Notes: generated by a model not told the origin, from the letters alone. Shown: positions 29,641-40,628, numbered from the stretch's first letter. The stretch is 64,000 nt of DNA from Hyphomonadaceae bacterium JAD_PAG50586_4 (GCA_023242925.1 CP096134.1:2561501-2625500), one strand, 5' to 3'. Translations and numbers: made by a program.

Positions 29641-30915
29641 TTAAATGACGAGAGGCTCTCCGCGGCTCACCAGAATCTCTTTCGGCGCCGGGTGAGAGAG
29701 AAAATTCACCGGACTTGCGGTGAGACCGTAGGCGCCTGATTGCAGCACAGCGATGAGATCGCCGGCCGCGAGCACAGGCAGCGCTGTCTGTCGAGCTAGT
29801 GTGTCAAGCGGCGTACAGAGCGGCCCAACCAGGCTTGCAACATCCTCAGCCGGCACACGAAGCTTCGTCGCGGCGACAATCGGATAATCGCGCTTCATCA
29901 CCTGCCCCAGATTCCCAGACGCCGCCAAATGATGATGCATGCCGCCGTCGGCGATGACGAAACGTGTGCCGCGCGATTGTTTTACGGCGCGGACAGACAT
30001 CACATAGATCCCGGCCTCACCCATCAAGAAGCGACCAGGCTCGAGCACGACGCGCGCGTCGCGCAAAAGCGCATCACTTGATTTTCGCGTCCCAAGCGTG
30101 GATGCGCCCGCGGCGATCTTTCCAAGGTCAAGCGCGCGATCGGCGCCGTGATATGGAATGCCCAGCCCACCGCCGAGATCGATCGTCTCAATCGGCCTTC
30201 CAATCATTTGCGCGACGCGCGCGGCGACGTCCAGGCCATGGCCCCATTGCACGAGCAGCGTGTCGGTGTCGAGAATCTGTGTGCCTGCAAAGAGATGTAC
30301 GCCGACCAAATCGAGCATCGGTTGGCCGGCAAGCGCCTTGATCACATCCGAGAGGCTCTCTTCGTCAAAGCCGAAGGCGGCTGGCTTGCCGCCCATACGC
30401 ATGGCGCCGCCTTGGGCGGCCGCGATCGGATTTACCCGTATGCCCACCCGGACGCGTTGACCCGCATCCTGCGCCAGCCGCCCGAGCGTATGAATTTCTT
30501 CGAAGCATTCCACATGCACTTCACCGATGCGCGAACCCACGGCGAACTCAAGCTCGGACGCTCCCTTGCCTGGACCGGCAAAGAGGATACGCGACGCCGG
30601 CGCGCCGGCTTGCAGCGCAATCTGCAGTTCGCGCGCCGAGGCCACCTCAAGACCAGCGCCCTCTTCAACAAAGAGACGTGCTATTTCAGGATTGGGATTG
30701 GCCTTCACCGAGTAGAAGACGCTGGCAAAGCCTGACACAGCCGCCGAAAGATCCCGATAACGACGTCGCGCGATGTCGGCGTCGTAAACGAAAAGCGGCG
30801 AGCCATGCTCCTGCACCAGCCGCGAGACCGGCACACCGCCGACGAGAAGCTCATCGGTTCCGCCAAAATTGCGCGCGAGCAATTCTGCCGCGAGCGGAGC
30901 TACGTGGGCGCTCAT
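29641..30915 (-). CDS. PLP-dependent decarboxylase, fold type III (DAP/ornithine decarboxylase family)
   Basis: The 424-residue protein shows the PLP lysine in FYSVKANPNPE (Lys71), HLFAGTQ, the glycine loop IDLGGGLGIPYHG, VLEPGRFLMGEAG and the C-terminal GPLCTPLD with the second-subunit Cys. This is the diaminopimelate decarboxylase fold. The gene overlaps the AMP-ligase by 4 bp and is last in a ligase-ACP-decarboxylase operon, the same set seen next to exosortase-A loci and in some secondary-metabolite loci. A biosynthetic amino-acid decarboxylase is more likely than housekeeping lysine synthesis. Confidence 0.88.
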   Translation of the reverse strand: MSAHVAPLAAELLARNFGGTDELLVGGVPVSRLVQEHGSPLFVYDADIARRRYRDLSAAVSGFASVFYSVKANPNPEIARLFVEEGAGLEVASARELQIALQAGAPASRILFAGPGKGASELEFAVGSRIGEVHVECFEEIHTLGRLAQDAGQRVRVGIRVNPIAAAQGGAMRMGGKPAAFGFDEESLSDVIKALAGQPMLDLVGVHLFAGTQILDTDTLLVQWGHGLDVAARVAQMIGRPIETIDLGGGLGIPYHGADRALDLGKIAAGASTLGTRKSSDALLRDARVVLEPGRFLMGEAGIYVMSVRAVKQSRGTRFVIADGGMHHHLAASGNLGQVMKRDYPIVAATKLRVPAEDVASLVGPLCTPLDTLARQTALPVLAAGDLIAVLQSGAYGLTASPVNFLSHPAPKEILVSRGEPLVI

Positions 30916-32423
30916 TGGCCGCGCTCACGCTTGAGCGTCTGATAATCCACCTTACCGTTCGGCGTTGCCGGCAGCGCTTCCACAAGTTCGATGCGCGCTG
31001 GCATCATATGAGTCGGCAGATGTCTCGCCGCCTGCGCAAGCACGGTTTTGGTGTCGAGATCAGGCTCCTGGGCGACTGCGATCGCGTGAACTTTTTGACC
31101 GACCCACTCATCCTTCACGCCGATCACTGCGACATGCTTGAAGGCGCCTGTCGCCATCAACACCTCCTCGACCTCTGTCGGGGAAATGCGAAATCCCGCT
31201 GATTTAATCATGCCGTCTTCGCGGGCGACGAAATAGAGATAGCCCTCTTCGTCTTCGGTCACCAAGTCACCAGACCAACACACGATATCACCGCCAGTCA
31301 CGGCATCGTTGAACGGATTGCGCCGCAACACTTGCGCCGTATCCTCTGGCCGGTTCCAGTAGCCGAGAGAAACCGTCGGTCCGCGATGCACAAGGATGCC
31401 AGGCTCACCCGGCTTGGCGCGGCGACCATCCGCCGTGAGCGGAAAGACTTCACATTCCGGAATGGCCTTGCCGATCGACGTTGGTCGGATCGCCACTTGG
31501 TCCGGTGGAAGATAGGTGGAGCGAAACGCCTCGGTCAGCCCATACATCAGGAAGATCGCCGTCGTTGGCAGCAATTCCTGAAGCTTGGCGACAGTCGCGG
31601 ACGGCACCGCACCGCCCGAATTGGTGATGTAGCGCAGACGCGGCAAGGGCGTGCGTGGCAGACTGGGCGCGGCGCGCGTCAAGACCGACCACATCGTCGG
31701 CACGCCCGCAAGGCCGGTGATCTCATGTTCGACGAGCTTGCGTACAAGTTCGTCGCCGAAGCGGAAGCTTGCGAGCACCAGCAACGCGCCCTGCTCAACC
31801 GCCGTCAGCAATTGGTTGAGGCCATAATCGAAGCTGAACGGCAGGATGGAGAGAATACGGTCGCTCGGATTGATGCCAAGATACGTCCGAACGATCCGCG
31901 CGCCCGCGAGCAAGTTCCGGTGGCTGAGCATCACGCCCTTCGGACGCCCGGTTGAACCGGACGTGTAAAGGATGGCGGCGAGATCTTCGCCGATAGCGCG
32001 AGAAGCAGGCGCCGGCGTATCGGGCCGCGCATCGGCCAATGCGACCTCGATCAAGGCCGGGCAAGCATTCTCCAAACCTGATAGCAATTCGGGCGCGCTG
32101 ATCAGAACGCGCGCCCCGCAATCCTCGATTATGTGGCGCACTTGGGCAGGCTTGAGCGCAGCGTTAATCGGCACGAAAACGCCACCCGCACGACTAATTG
32201 CGAAGATGGCCGCGCATTCTTCAAGGCTCTTCGGCAATAAGATCGCCACACGGTCGCCGCGCGCAACACCTGCATCGAACAGCTTCGCGGCAGTCCGCTC
32301 GACGGAGGCGGCGAACTGGCCAAAGGTCAAACGTCGCGCACCATCAACGAGCGCCAGCCGTTCGGGATCGACGCTGCGCTGATCGAGTAGGTGATGCAGG
32401 AGATACATGCAGGGCGCCGTCAA
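30912..32423 (-). CDS. AMP-forming acyl/aminoacyl ligase
   Basis: The 503-residue protein has LYTSGSTGRPKGVMLSHRN (AMP-binding motif, residues ~153-171), LMYGLTEAFRSTYLPP, GDLVTEDEEGYLYFVAREDG (hinge) and the C-terminal PNGKVDY with the catalytic Lys. It activates an acid and probably loads it onto the carrier protein encoded just upstream, since all three genes overlap by 4 bp (ATGA). The set matches the ligase-ACP-decarboxylase trio of exosortase-A-associated loci, but no exosortase is in the window. Confidence 0.88.
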   Translation of the reverse strand: MTAPCMYLLHHLLDQRSVDPERLALVDGARRLTFGQFAASVERTAAKLFDAGVARGDRVAILLPKSLEECAAIFAISRAGGVFVPINAALKPAQVRHIIEDCGARVLISAPELLSGLENACPALIEVALADARPDTPAPASRAIGEDLAAILYTSGSTGRPKGVMLSHRNLLAGARIVRTYLGINPSDRILSILPFSFDYGLNQLLTAVEQGALLVLASFRFGDELVRKLVEHEITGLAGVPTMWSVLTRAAPSLPRTPLPRLRYITNSGGAVPSATVAKLQELLPTTAIFLMYGLTEAFRSTYLPPDQVAIRPTSIGKAIPECEVFPLTADGRRAKPGEPGILVHRGPTVSLGYWNRPEDTAQVLRRNPFNDAVTGGDIVCWSGDLVTEDEEGYLYFVAREDGMIKSAGFRISPTEVEEVLMATGAFKHVAVIGVKDEWVGQKVHAIAVAQEPDLDTKTVLAQAARHLPTHMMPARIELVEALPATPNGKVDYQTLKRERGQ

Positions 32424-32686
32424 GCCGCCACTGTGAGCCGGCCGGACAGGTAGCGGCTCAAGGTGCCGATAGTCTCAAAGTTCTCCGGGATGAAATCCTC
32501 GTCCGCGACTTGAAGCCCGAACACTTCCTCCAGGCGCGCAGTGAGCTGCAATATGCCCAAGGAATCAAGCGCGCCGCCTTCGAGCAGCGGCGTGTCGCGA
32601 TCAAGTACAAGTCCGGGCGGCGCGGACGTAGCGGTGCTCAAGAATTCGCAGATGACCGCGTAAATTTCCGTTTCTTTGACGCTCAT
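32420..32686 (-). CDS. Acyl/peptidyl carrier protein
   Basis: Eighty-eight residues with the phosphopantetheine attachment motif LDSLGILQL (Ser42) and the helical layout of carrier proteins (ARLEEVFGLQVADEDFIP follows). It is first in the operon and overlaps the ligase start, so the ligase is its likely loading partner. It differs from a fatty-acid AcpP, which usually carries a more acidic DSLD motif and lies in fab clusters. Confidence 0.88.
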   Translation of the reverse strand: MSVKETEIYAVICEFLSTATSAPPGLVLDRDTPLLEGGALDSLGILQLTARLEEVFGLQVADEDFIPENFETIGTLSRYLSGRLTVAA

Positions 32687-32770
32687 TTTCTTCCCTCAAC
32701 ACAAACGGGTCACGCGCTAAATTGGCGCGCTCTGATGCTGTGACACGCGGGCAAGGCCCGGCGTGCTGTG

Positions 32771-33082
32771 TTAAAGGAAGAGCCGAGGCGGCTCGGTAGG
32801 CGTTGAAAGATCGGCCGCACAGAGAGCCACGTCCCGCATCCCCCATGCGCAATTCACGAGGCGAATCGGATCCAGAGAAGCCTGACGCGGCGGATGCACA
32901 AAGACATCCGACTTGGTTTCGGTTTCATTCTCCGAGTCGAGGGCGATAGTCTCGCCGTCCACATCGAGGGCTTCCAGCAGGCAAGATTCCATCACCGCAC
33001 ACGAATTGGCGGCGACGGACATCGCTGTCGCGCTGTGAGCGAATAAGGACAGCGCCAGAAGGAAGGCCACAAAGATGCGCAC
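32771..33082 (-). CDS. Secreted hypothetical protein
   Basis: From a GTG at 33082 the protein has a clear signal peptide (IFVAFLLALSLFAHSATA) and about 80 mature residues with four Cys, ending PTEPPRLFL. No family recognised. The length and start are uncertain. Confidence 0.45.
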   Translation of the reverse strand: MRIFVAFLLALSLFAHSATAMSVAANSCAVMESCLLEALDVDGETIALDSENETETKSDVFVHPPRQASLDPIRLVNCAWGMRDVALCAADLSTPTEPPRLFL

Positions 33083-33163
33083 GCACGATGCGTAGCGGCG
33101 CCCCAAGGCGCGATCAAGTGCGACTTATGCTTAAGCGAATTTTCGACCGGCTCTTATGTGGAT

Positions 33164-33987
33164 CTACCAATCGAATAGCGACAATTCCGAGCCCAAATAG
33201 TCGGTCGCATCCGGCGAGACCGGGCCGCGCGCAAAGCGAATTTCGCGTCCCGTCCGCAGCCAGCCGCGCGGCGGCGTTCGCTCGACAGGCGCCTCCAGTT
33301 TCACCAGCGCTATTGCTTGACGCCGCAGATGCCTCGACAGCGCCCCGAGGTGGTCGTGGAGCACCTGATTGGCGCCGCAATAAAGAATGTGCGCCGTGCG
33401 CACGCCCCTGAATTTCACCACGCGATACAAGAGAGGAAGCTGCGCACCGTCACGTGTGTGCAACATGACGGCTTTCGCGCCAAAGCGTTCGTGTGCGCGC
33501 AACAATTCGCCTATCGGCGTTGACGCAGCGTCCAAATCGCCGATTTGGCCGCCGCCTTTGTGAAACCCGGCCAGGTCAAGAACAAAGCCCCGCGTGATGG
33601 GCTTGAACCCGAAAGCAGGCAAAAGCCCCTGCACGGCTTGGGAGGGGTCAGATCGGTGAGCACGTCGCAAGGGGTGCGGTTCAGCGCGCGCAGCATCAGC
33701 GGGGCGCGCCATCGCTGATCGGGCTCCACGTACCAAGCGGCGAAATTGAGATACACCATCGTGCCCGTCTCGCTGGGGCGGCGGCTAGCGATCGTCAACG
33801 CGACGCCTTGGGCCCGCCCCTCGGCGCGCATGATCTGGCCAACCGGCAACCCGAGCGCACCGTTCTCCCCAAGAGTGTCGATGCGTTGAAGCGCATCCTG
33901 CCAATATGCTCTGGAGCGGGCGGGAAACCCTTTCGCCAGAAGGTCGCACGCCTCGCCAAGAGTGTTGTGTTCAATAGCCTCAATCAT
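33164..33987 (-). CDS. Acetyltransferase-like hypothetical protein (one frameshift)
   Basis: Adding one base in the C/T run near 33647 joins the frames to 274 residues. The N-terminal part (EACDLLAKGFPARSRAYW, MVYLNFAAWYVEPDQRW, AVQGLLPAFGFKPI) has the order of a GNAT-type acyltransferase fold, with GF-KPI as the usual GFK-like end of the domain. The C-terminal part is unique to me. It sits near the carrier-protein operon, which may or may not be meaningful. Confidence 0.5.
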
Positions 33988-34418
33988 TCATCGCTCTTTG
34001 CCGCAGAATGCGGCGCGGTGAAACCCACTGAGTTTGGATATGTCGAGCGTCGCCAAGAACCAACATTGACGCCCAATAAGTTGCGGGTGGACAAACCCGA
34101 CTTATTGGACGAGTTCATCTGAGAACGTGCGCGGTTTGAAATTTGGCGCCAGGTCGTGGCGCTCTCACCGCTGGGCTCCAGGGCTTTTCGCCTCGCATAT
34201 GCGGCGCCGTCGTTGGACGACTGAGGTCTCGATAATCCAAGGAACGGCCATTTCGCCTGCTATGCCGCAAAGCAGACGCCAGCTTGCGACGCCGACTTGT
34301 CACTCGAATTCCGCATCCATGCGTACGCCGGCCGCCAGCATAGTCGCGTCTTCGTTATCCGAAGTTCGCCCGCCAAACCGGACTTATCGCCGCGCGCCAA
34401 CAGCTGTTATAAAGCCTC
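33988..34418. other. Intergenic region with a strong inverted repeat
   Basis: No convincing gene. At 34073-34108 CCAATAAGT and CGGGT pair with ACCCG and ACTTATTGG around a short loop. As the flanking genes diverge, this is not a simple terminator; it could be a REP-like element or an operator. Confidence 0.4.
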
Positions 34419-34706
34419 ATGACTTCCAAATGGCCGCGCGGCTGGTTCGCCATCGAAGACCCTGAGCACAAGCGAGTCTTTGCTGAAGAGCTGGATAGCG
34501 AAGTTGGCTTCGGCCATCCGCTCAAGGACGTGACGGCAGTTCCGATTGCGCGCGCGGACGGTCGCGACGACTATCTCTTCCAACTTTCCAATGATCGCGT
34601 TGCCGAAGTGCACCTTACTTTTGCGAACCGGCCTGAACGGCCGCCGTGGCCCGTGGCTGCAGTGTTCGAAAATTTAGCGGCGTGGCGCAAAACAATAGAA
34701 GAGTGA
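34419..34706 (+). CDS. Small hypothetical protein
   Basis: Ninety-five residues beginning MTSKWPRGWFAIEDPEHKRV, with alternating strand-like segments and DDYLFQLSNDRVAEVHLTF in the middle. Soluble, no signal peptide. A compact alpha/beta domain is likely, but I do not recognise the family. It precedes the Rrf2 gene by 185 bp in the same direction. Confidence 0.6.
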   Translation: MTSKWPRGWFAIEDPEHKRVFAEELDSEVGFGHPLKDVTAVPIARADGRDDYLFQLSNDRVAEVHLTFANRPERPPWPVAAVFENLAAWRKTIEE

Positions 34707-34891
34707 CGGCGCCGATTCACCCAAGCAACGGACTCTCGCTGTCTTTCCCCTTAGCGGACGCGCGGCCGAGAATGCCCGTCGCTTTCCGCTCAACAGACCT
34801 CGCCGCGCCAGCGCCAGCGCCGCCGCTTAACCCCATCAGCTCTGTAGACTTGAAGCTGGACAGTCTTGTTCGTTCGTGGCTTTGCTGCTTT

Positions 34892-35347
34892 ATGCTGACG
34901 AGTAAGGCGAAGTACGCGCTGCGCGCGATGATTGATCTGGCCGCGCAGACAGGCGACGGCCCCCGCCGGCCGTTCTTTATCGGCGACATCGCCCAGCGCC
35001 AGGACATTCCGCGGCGCTTTTTGGAGAACATATTGCTTGAACTACGCAAGCATGGGCTCGTCGTCAGTCATCGTGGCAAGGCCGGAGGTTACGCGCTGGC
35101 GCGCGCTCCTGATCTCATTACTTTCGCTGACATCATTCGCGCCATCGACGGGCCGCTCGCATTAACGCCCTGCACCAGTCGCACCGCCTATCAGCGCTGC
35201 GAGGATTGCCGCGACGAGGCGAGCTGCGCCATCCGTAAGACCCTCGTCCAGGTGCGTGATTCCACCGCCACCATCCTTGAAGCGCGCACCTTAGCCTCGG
35301 CCGCCGCGGACACCGCGCAACCGAAAAGGCGAAAATCCGGCTCCTGA
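34892..35347 (+). CDS. Rrf2-family transcriptional regulator
   Basis: The start MLTSKAKYALRAMIDLAAQT is the classic Rrf2 N-terminus, and residues ~40-75 (ILLELRKHGLVVSHRGKAGG) form the winged helix. Four Cys lie in the C-terminal part (CTSRTAYQRC, EDC, DEASC), in an arrangement that could bind an Fe-S cluster or sense sulfur compounds, as in IscR- and CymR-like members. It lies directly before a TonB receptor and a sulfate-type ABC operon, so control of sulfur uptake is likely. Confidence 0.87.
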   Translation: MLTSKAKYALRAMIDLAAQTGDGPRRPFFIGDIAQRQDIPRRFLENILLELRKHGLVVSHRGKAGGYALARAPDLITFADIIRAIDGPLALTPCTSRTAYQRCEDCRDEASCAIRKTLVQVRDSTATILEARTLASAAADTAQPKRRKSGS

Positions 35348-35469
35348 ACCAATTCCAACCCTAAACCGAAGCTTTAGCTTAACTCGATTGATTTGGTCGT
35401 GTTAATAGTGATTGTGCCCAGAAGGGCTGGCGAGCGCATCCCGCGCCGTCAGATCCGCCGGGGCCGCTC

Positions 35470-37790
35470 ATGTCACGCGCAAAATTTGCTCTGTTATCAA
35501 CGGCGTTCGCGCTTGTCCCGCTTGGCGGCGCTCACGCGCAGACCACGGCGGACACCGAAGGCGAGATCGTCGTTACAGCCCGGCGCGTGCAGGAAAACCT
35601 GCAAGACGTTCCTATCCCTGTGTCGGTGGTGAGCGGCGCCTTCGTCTCCGATAGCGGCTCCTTCAATGTGAACCGGCTCAAGGAAATCGTGCCGACCGTT
35701 CAATTTTACTCCTCGAACCCGCGCAATTCCGCGGTCAATATTCGCGGCCTCGGCGCACCGTTCGGGCTTACCAATGACGGCATCGAGCCTGGCGTTGGCT
35801 TCTATGTCGATGGTGTCTTCAATGCGCGACCCGCTGTGGCGACACTCGATTTTCTTGACGTCGCCCAGATCGAAGTGCTGCGCGGCCCACAGGGCACGCT
35901 CTACGGAAAAACACCACCGCCGGCGCCATCAACATCACCACCCGACGCCCAAGCTTTACGCCCGAGGGGGAGATCGAGGTGAGCTTCGGCGATTTTGGAT
36001 ATCAGCAAGCACGCGGTTCAGTCAGCGGCCCGCTCCTCGACAATGTCGCGGGGCGTCTGTCATTTTCGTCAACGCAGCGCGATGGCTTCCTCTACAATGT
36101 CGCCACCCAAGATGATCTAAACGACCTCAACAATCTTGGTGTTCGCGCGCAATTCCTGTTCACGCCCTCGCCCAATTTCGATCTCTTGATCGCGGGCGAT
36201 TACACACGCCAGCGCCCTGAAGGCTATGCGCAAGTCTATGCGGGCGTGGCGCCCACCTTGCGGGCGGCCAATCGCCAATACGCCGCGATCGCCGCTGATC
36301 TGGGCTATACGCCTCCCTCGACCAACCCGTTCGATCGCCTCACCGACGCCGACACACCCCACCGTTCGTATCAGGATGTTGGCGGTTTCTCGGTCACAGC
36401 AGAATGGGATGTCGGCATCGGCGAACTCACCTCGATCAGCGCCTGGCGCTATTGGGATTGGGATCCGTCTAACGATCGTGATTTCCTTGGACTGTCGATC
36501 ACGACGGTGTCGGCAAACCCCTCAGAGCAACGGCAATGGTCGCAGGAAATCCGCTATGCCGGCGATGTCTCCCCCGATTTGAATTTCGTCCTTGGCGCCT
36601 TTGCCTTCCGCCAGACCGTGCACACGACGGGCGCACAAGAACAGGGTTCTGCGGCGGCGCGCTTCTTGCTGGCTCCAAGCGCTGCTGCAGCGACGCCGGG
36701 CTTGCTCGACGGCTATGGCCGCACCACCGACATTCGCTCGGAGCATGTGAGCGGGGCGCTGTTTGGCCAATTGGAATGGTCGGTCACGGACCGGCTACGC
36801 ATCCTGCCAGGTCTTCGGATCAATTACGATGAAAAGACCGTGGATTACGACAGCGCCCTCTATGGCGGATTGGCGACCGCGGATCCTGCCTTGATTGCCT
36901 TACAGCGCTCCATTCTTGCAGCGCAATCCTACGAGGCGAAGGCCGATGATACGAACGTGTCCGGCCAAATCACCGTGGCTTACGACCTCACGCACAATCT
37001 CAATCTCTATGCGACATACGCGACGAGCTTCAAATCGATCGGCCTGAACGTCGATGGTCTACCAACTGACGCCACAGGCGCGCCGATCCTGGCCGCAGCC
37101 ACAGTTGAGCCTGAAGACGTGCGGCACATTGAATTTGGCTTCAAGTCCGAGCCGGTCGACGGCGTGACCGCCAATCTCACCTTCTATGAAACCACAGTGC
37201 AGGATTATCAGGCGCAGGTCGTGAACGCGAGCGTGGGCGTATTGCGCGGCTATCTGGCGAACGCTGAAGAGGTGCGCGTGCGCGGCGCGGAGCTCGACTT
37301 CTCCGCGCGCTTCTCCGAGAATTTTTCACTCCACGGCGCACTCGCCTACACCGATGGCGAGTATGTTTCCTTCCCCGATGCGCCTGCGCCGCTTGAAGGA
37401 ACGGGCGGGCCGCAATTCGTCGACATTTCCGGCGAGCGCCTTCCAGGCATCTCCGAATGGTCGGGTTCGCTGAGCGGCCAATACACGCGCGCGGGCCAGC
37501 TCCTCGGCCACGCAGGCGAAGTCTTCGCAGCGCTCGACGTAAGCTATCGCTCCGATTTTTCGTCGAGCCCAACGCCATCGCGCTATTTGATTGTCGATGG
37601 ATATAGCCTTCTCAACGGCCGCATCGGGTTTCGCGCGGACAATGGTTGGGACCTCTTCATCTGGGGACGCAATCTAGCCGACGAGGAATATTTCGAGTTT
37701 CTCTCCGCCGCGCCTGGCGGCTCCGGGCTCTTTGTCGGCTATGTCGGCGACCCGCGTACGTACGGGGTGACGCTGCGCGGCTCATTTTAA
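35470..37790 (+). CDS. TonB-dependent receptor (one frameshift)
   Basis: Adding one A to the A-run near 35912 yields 773 residues. There is a signal peptide ending GGAHAQ, a plug with EIVVTARRVQENLQDVPIPV and VAQIEVLRGPQGTLYGKNTT, and a barrel ending TLRGSF with terminal Phe. It is of the FyuA/CirA-like class typical of alphaproteobacteria. It is followed at 71 bp by a sulfate-binding protein and ABC transporter, so it probably brings a sulfur-containing compound across the outer membrane. Confidence 0.88.
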
Positions 37791-37861
37791 CTACATTGAC
37801 ACGATGAACTTAAATGGCAACTTTGACGCCGCGCACAGCGCGTGTGTGAAGGGATCATCGC

Positions 37862-38925
37862 ATGGCGTTGAAGGCATTCTCCAAATTCACACGGCGGCTT
37901 GTGCTTGCAGTGGCGGCGGGCGGCGGCCTCTTGGCGCTTAACGCGTGCGACGCCACCAGCGACGGCGCATCAGGCGCGCCGACCCAATTGCTCAATGTGT
38001 CCTACGATCCGACGCGCGAACTCTACGAAGAGGTGAACGCCGCCTTTGCTGCGCGTTGGGCGCAAGACCATGGCGGCGACGCAAACCTCAATATCGAGAT
38101 GTCGCATGGCGGCTCCGGCCGACAGGCGCGCGCCGTCATCGATGGGTTGGAAGCCGACGTCGTCACGCTGGCGCTGCCCTACGATATCGATCAAATCGCA
38201 TCGACTGGTCTGATAGCGTCGGACTGGCAAACACGGTTGCCGCGCAACAGCGCGCCCTACACATCCACGATGGTGTTTCTGGTGCGCGCCGGCAATCCCA
38301 AGAACATCCGCGATTGGAATGATCTTGTCCGCGCGGATGTCGCGGTCATCACGCCCAATCCGAAAACATCGGGCGGGGCGCGCTGGAATTATCTCGCCGC
38401 TTGGGGCTATGCGCTGCGCCAGCCCGGCGGCAATTCCGAAAGCGCACGCAATTTCGTTCGCCAGCTCTACGCCAACGTTCCCGTACTCGACACCGGCGCG
38501 CGCGGCGCAACCACGACCTTCGCGCAGCGCAGTATCGGCGACGTCTTGATCACTTGGGAGAACGAAGCCCATCTCGCGCTTACTGAATTTGGCGAAGGTC
38601 AATTCGAAATCGTCACGCCTTCGATCAGCATTCTAGCGGAGCCCTCGGTTGCTTGGGTCGATGGCAATGTGGCGCGGCACGGCACACGCGAAGCCGCTGA
38701 AGCCTATCTGCGTTTTCTCTATACGCCAGACGCCCAAGACATCGCCGCACGTCGATATTTCCGCCCATCGGATCCCGATGCGCTAGCAAGGCATGCCGCG
38801 CGCTTCCTCAGCTTGAACTCTTCACCACAGGCGAAGTGTTCGGCGATTGGCAGAGCATTCACGCCACCCATTTCGCGGACGGCGCGATCTTCGACCAGAT
38901 CAGCGCCGGTTCGCGACGACAATGA
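37862..38925 (+). CDS. Sulfate-type periplasmic binding protein, Sbp/CysP family (one frameshift)
   Basis: The mature part begins [20 protein letters not shown], the family signature. [38 protein letters not shown] and [12 protein letters not shown] are also diagnostic of sulfate/thiosulfate-binding proteins. A signal peptide ends near LALNACD, possibly a lipobox. Adding one C near 38808 restores the usual C-terminus with [20 protein letters not shown] and a stop at 38923-38925 overlapping the next start. It delivers the anion to the CysTWA transporter. Confidence 0.92.
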
Positions 38926-39770
38926 CCGCCCTTCTCCCTCGTCGATGGCGGTTCATGGAGCCGAGCGCTTTGCCAGGTTTCTGGCCGGCGCTCGGCTTCA
39001 CTCTTGCCTATCTCGCCTTCTTCCTCTTGCTGCCGCTGGCGGCTTTGATGTTGCGCCCGTGGGAAGCGGGGCTTGATCACGTTTGGAGTGTCATCTCGCA
39101 TCCGCGCACCATCGCTGCGCTCAAATTAAGTTTTGGCGCAGCGTTCGTGGCGGCGCTCATCAACGCGATATTCGGAACCATCGTGGCGTGGGTTTTGGTG
39201 CGGTACGACTTTCCTGGTCGGCGCCTGCTCGATGCGTTCGTGGACTTGCCCTTCGCGCTGCCCACCGCAGTCGCGGGCATCTCGCTTGCGGCGATCTACG
39301 CGCCGAACGGTCTGATCGGCGCAGCGTTCGCCCCGCTCGGCCTGCAAATCGCCTACACCCCGCTTGGCGTGATGATTGCGCTCGTGTTTGTCGGATTTCC
39401 GTTTGTGGTGCGTTCGATCCAGCCGGTGCTGGAAGATTTGCAGGTAGAGGTGGAGGAAGCTGCGGCGACCCTCGGCGCCACGCGATTGCGGACTATTGTC
39501 GCGGTGATCGGCCCAGCTATCGCCCCAGCGCTTGTCGCTGGCTTTTCGTTGGCTTTCGCGCGCGCCGTCGGCGAGTACGGCTCGGTTATTTTCATCGCCG
39601 GAAATTTGCCGAACGTTTCTGAGATCGCGCCGCTGCTCATTGTGATCCGACTTGAGGAATTCGACTATGCGGGCGCGGCCGCAGTGGGCCTTGTCATGCT
39701 GGCGGTGTCGCTTCTGCTGCTGCTCGTGCTCAATCTGCTCCAGAGCCATATCGCCCGGCGCGGTCGATGA
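38922..39770 (+). CDS. cysT: Sulfate ABC transporter permease CysT
   Basis: The 282-residue permease starts at an ATG that overlaps the binding-protein stop. Six or so membrane segments are seen; the EAA loop is [20 protein letters not shown], and [20 protein letters not shown] is a typical CysT/CysU stretch. With CysW it forms the channel of the sulfate/thiosulfate importer in the inner membrane. It overlaps cysW by 4 bp. Confidence 0.93.
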   Translation: MTALLPRRWRFMEPSALPGFWPALGFTLAYLAFFLLLPLAALMLRPWEAGLDHVWSVISHPRTIAALKLSFGAAFVAALINAIFGTIVAWVLVRYDFPGRRLLDAFVDLPFALPTAVAGISLAAIYAPNGLIGAAFAPLGLQIAYTPLGVMIALVFVGFPFVVRSIQPVLEDLQVEVEEAAATLGATRLRTIVAVIGPAIAPALVAGFSLAFARAVGEYGSVIFIAGNLPNVSEIAPLLIVIRLEEFDYAGAAAVGLVMLAVSLLLLLVLNLLQSHIARRGR

Positions 39771-40618
39771 AGCATGCCGTCTCCCCCGCACGCCGCGATC
39801 CACCCTGGCTGGTCGCCATCCTGATCGGCATTTCCGTCGCCTATCTGGCTCTTGTACTATTGTTGCCGCTCTTCACCGTGTTCGCCGAAGCGTTGCGCCG
39901 CGGGCTTGCGCCTTTGCTGCAAAGTTTTGCAGATCGCGACGCCATCGCCGCCATCCAATTGACCTTGCTCATCGCAGCGATCGCGGTCCCGCTGAACGCC
40001 ATCTTCGGATTGGCCGCCGCCTGGGCCGTCACCAAGTTTGAGTTCTGGGGCAAGAGCGCGCTCATTACCCTGATCGATCTGCCATTCTCGATCTCGCCGG
40101 TCATTTCCGGCCTGGTTTATGTGCTGCTCTATGGCGCACACGGTTGGTTCGGCCCTGCCCTTGATACGCTCGGCATAAAGGTGATCTTCACTGTCACCGG
40201 CATCGTACTGGCGACCACTTTGGTGACGCTGCCATTCGTTGCGCGCGAACTCATCCCGCTGATGCAGGCGCAAGGCAACGACGAGGAAGCCGCCGCCGCC
40301 ACCCTGGGGGCCAACGGCTGGCGCACCTTTTTCCAAATCACTTTGCCGAACATCAAATGGGCCTTGATGTATGGCGTCCTGTTGTGCACCGCGCGCGCCA
40401 TGGGTGAGTTTGGCGCGGTCGCCGTCGTGTCGGGCCACATCCGCGGCAAGACCGCCACGATGCCGCTCCACGTTGAGATCCTCTACAACGAATACAATTT
40501 CGTCGCCGCCTTCGCGGTCGCCTCATTACTTGCTCTTTTCGCCCTCGTCACACTCGCCGTCAAAACCTTCCTGGAAGCGCAATTCGCCGACGAACTTGCC
40601 GCCCAGCGGTGGCGTTGA
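39767..40618 (+). CDS. cysW: Sulfate ABC transporter permease CysW
   Basis: The 283-residue permease shows AAWAVTKFEFWGKSALITLI, DLPFSISPVISGLVYVLLYG and the EAA loop EEAAAATLGANGWRTFFQIT, all typical of CysW. FGAVAVVSGHIRGKTATMPL is another family block. It pairs with CysT and is followed 10 bp later by the ATPase. Confidence 0.93.
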   Translation: MKHAVSPARRDPPWLVAILIGISVAYLALVLLLPLFTVFAEALRRGLAPLLQSFADRDAIAAIQLTLLIAAIAVPLNAIFGLAAAWAVTKFEFWGKSALITLIDLPFSISPVISGLVYVLLYGAHGWFGPALDTLGIKVIFTVTGIVLATTLVTLPFVARELIPLMQAQGNDEEAAAATLGANGWRTFFQITLPNIKWALMYGVLLCTARAMGEFGAVAVVSGHIRGKTATMPLHVEILYNEYNFVAAFAVASLLALFALVTLAVKTFLEAQFADELAAQRWR

Positions 40619-40628
40619 AGGACCGCTC

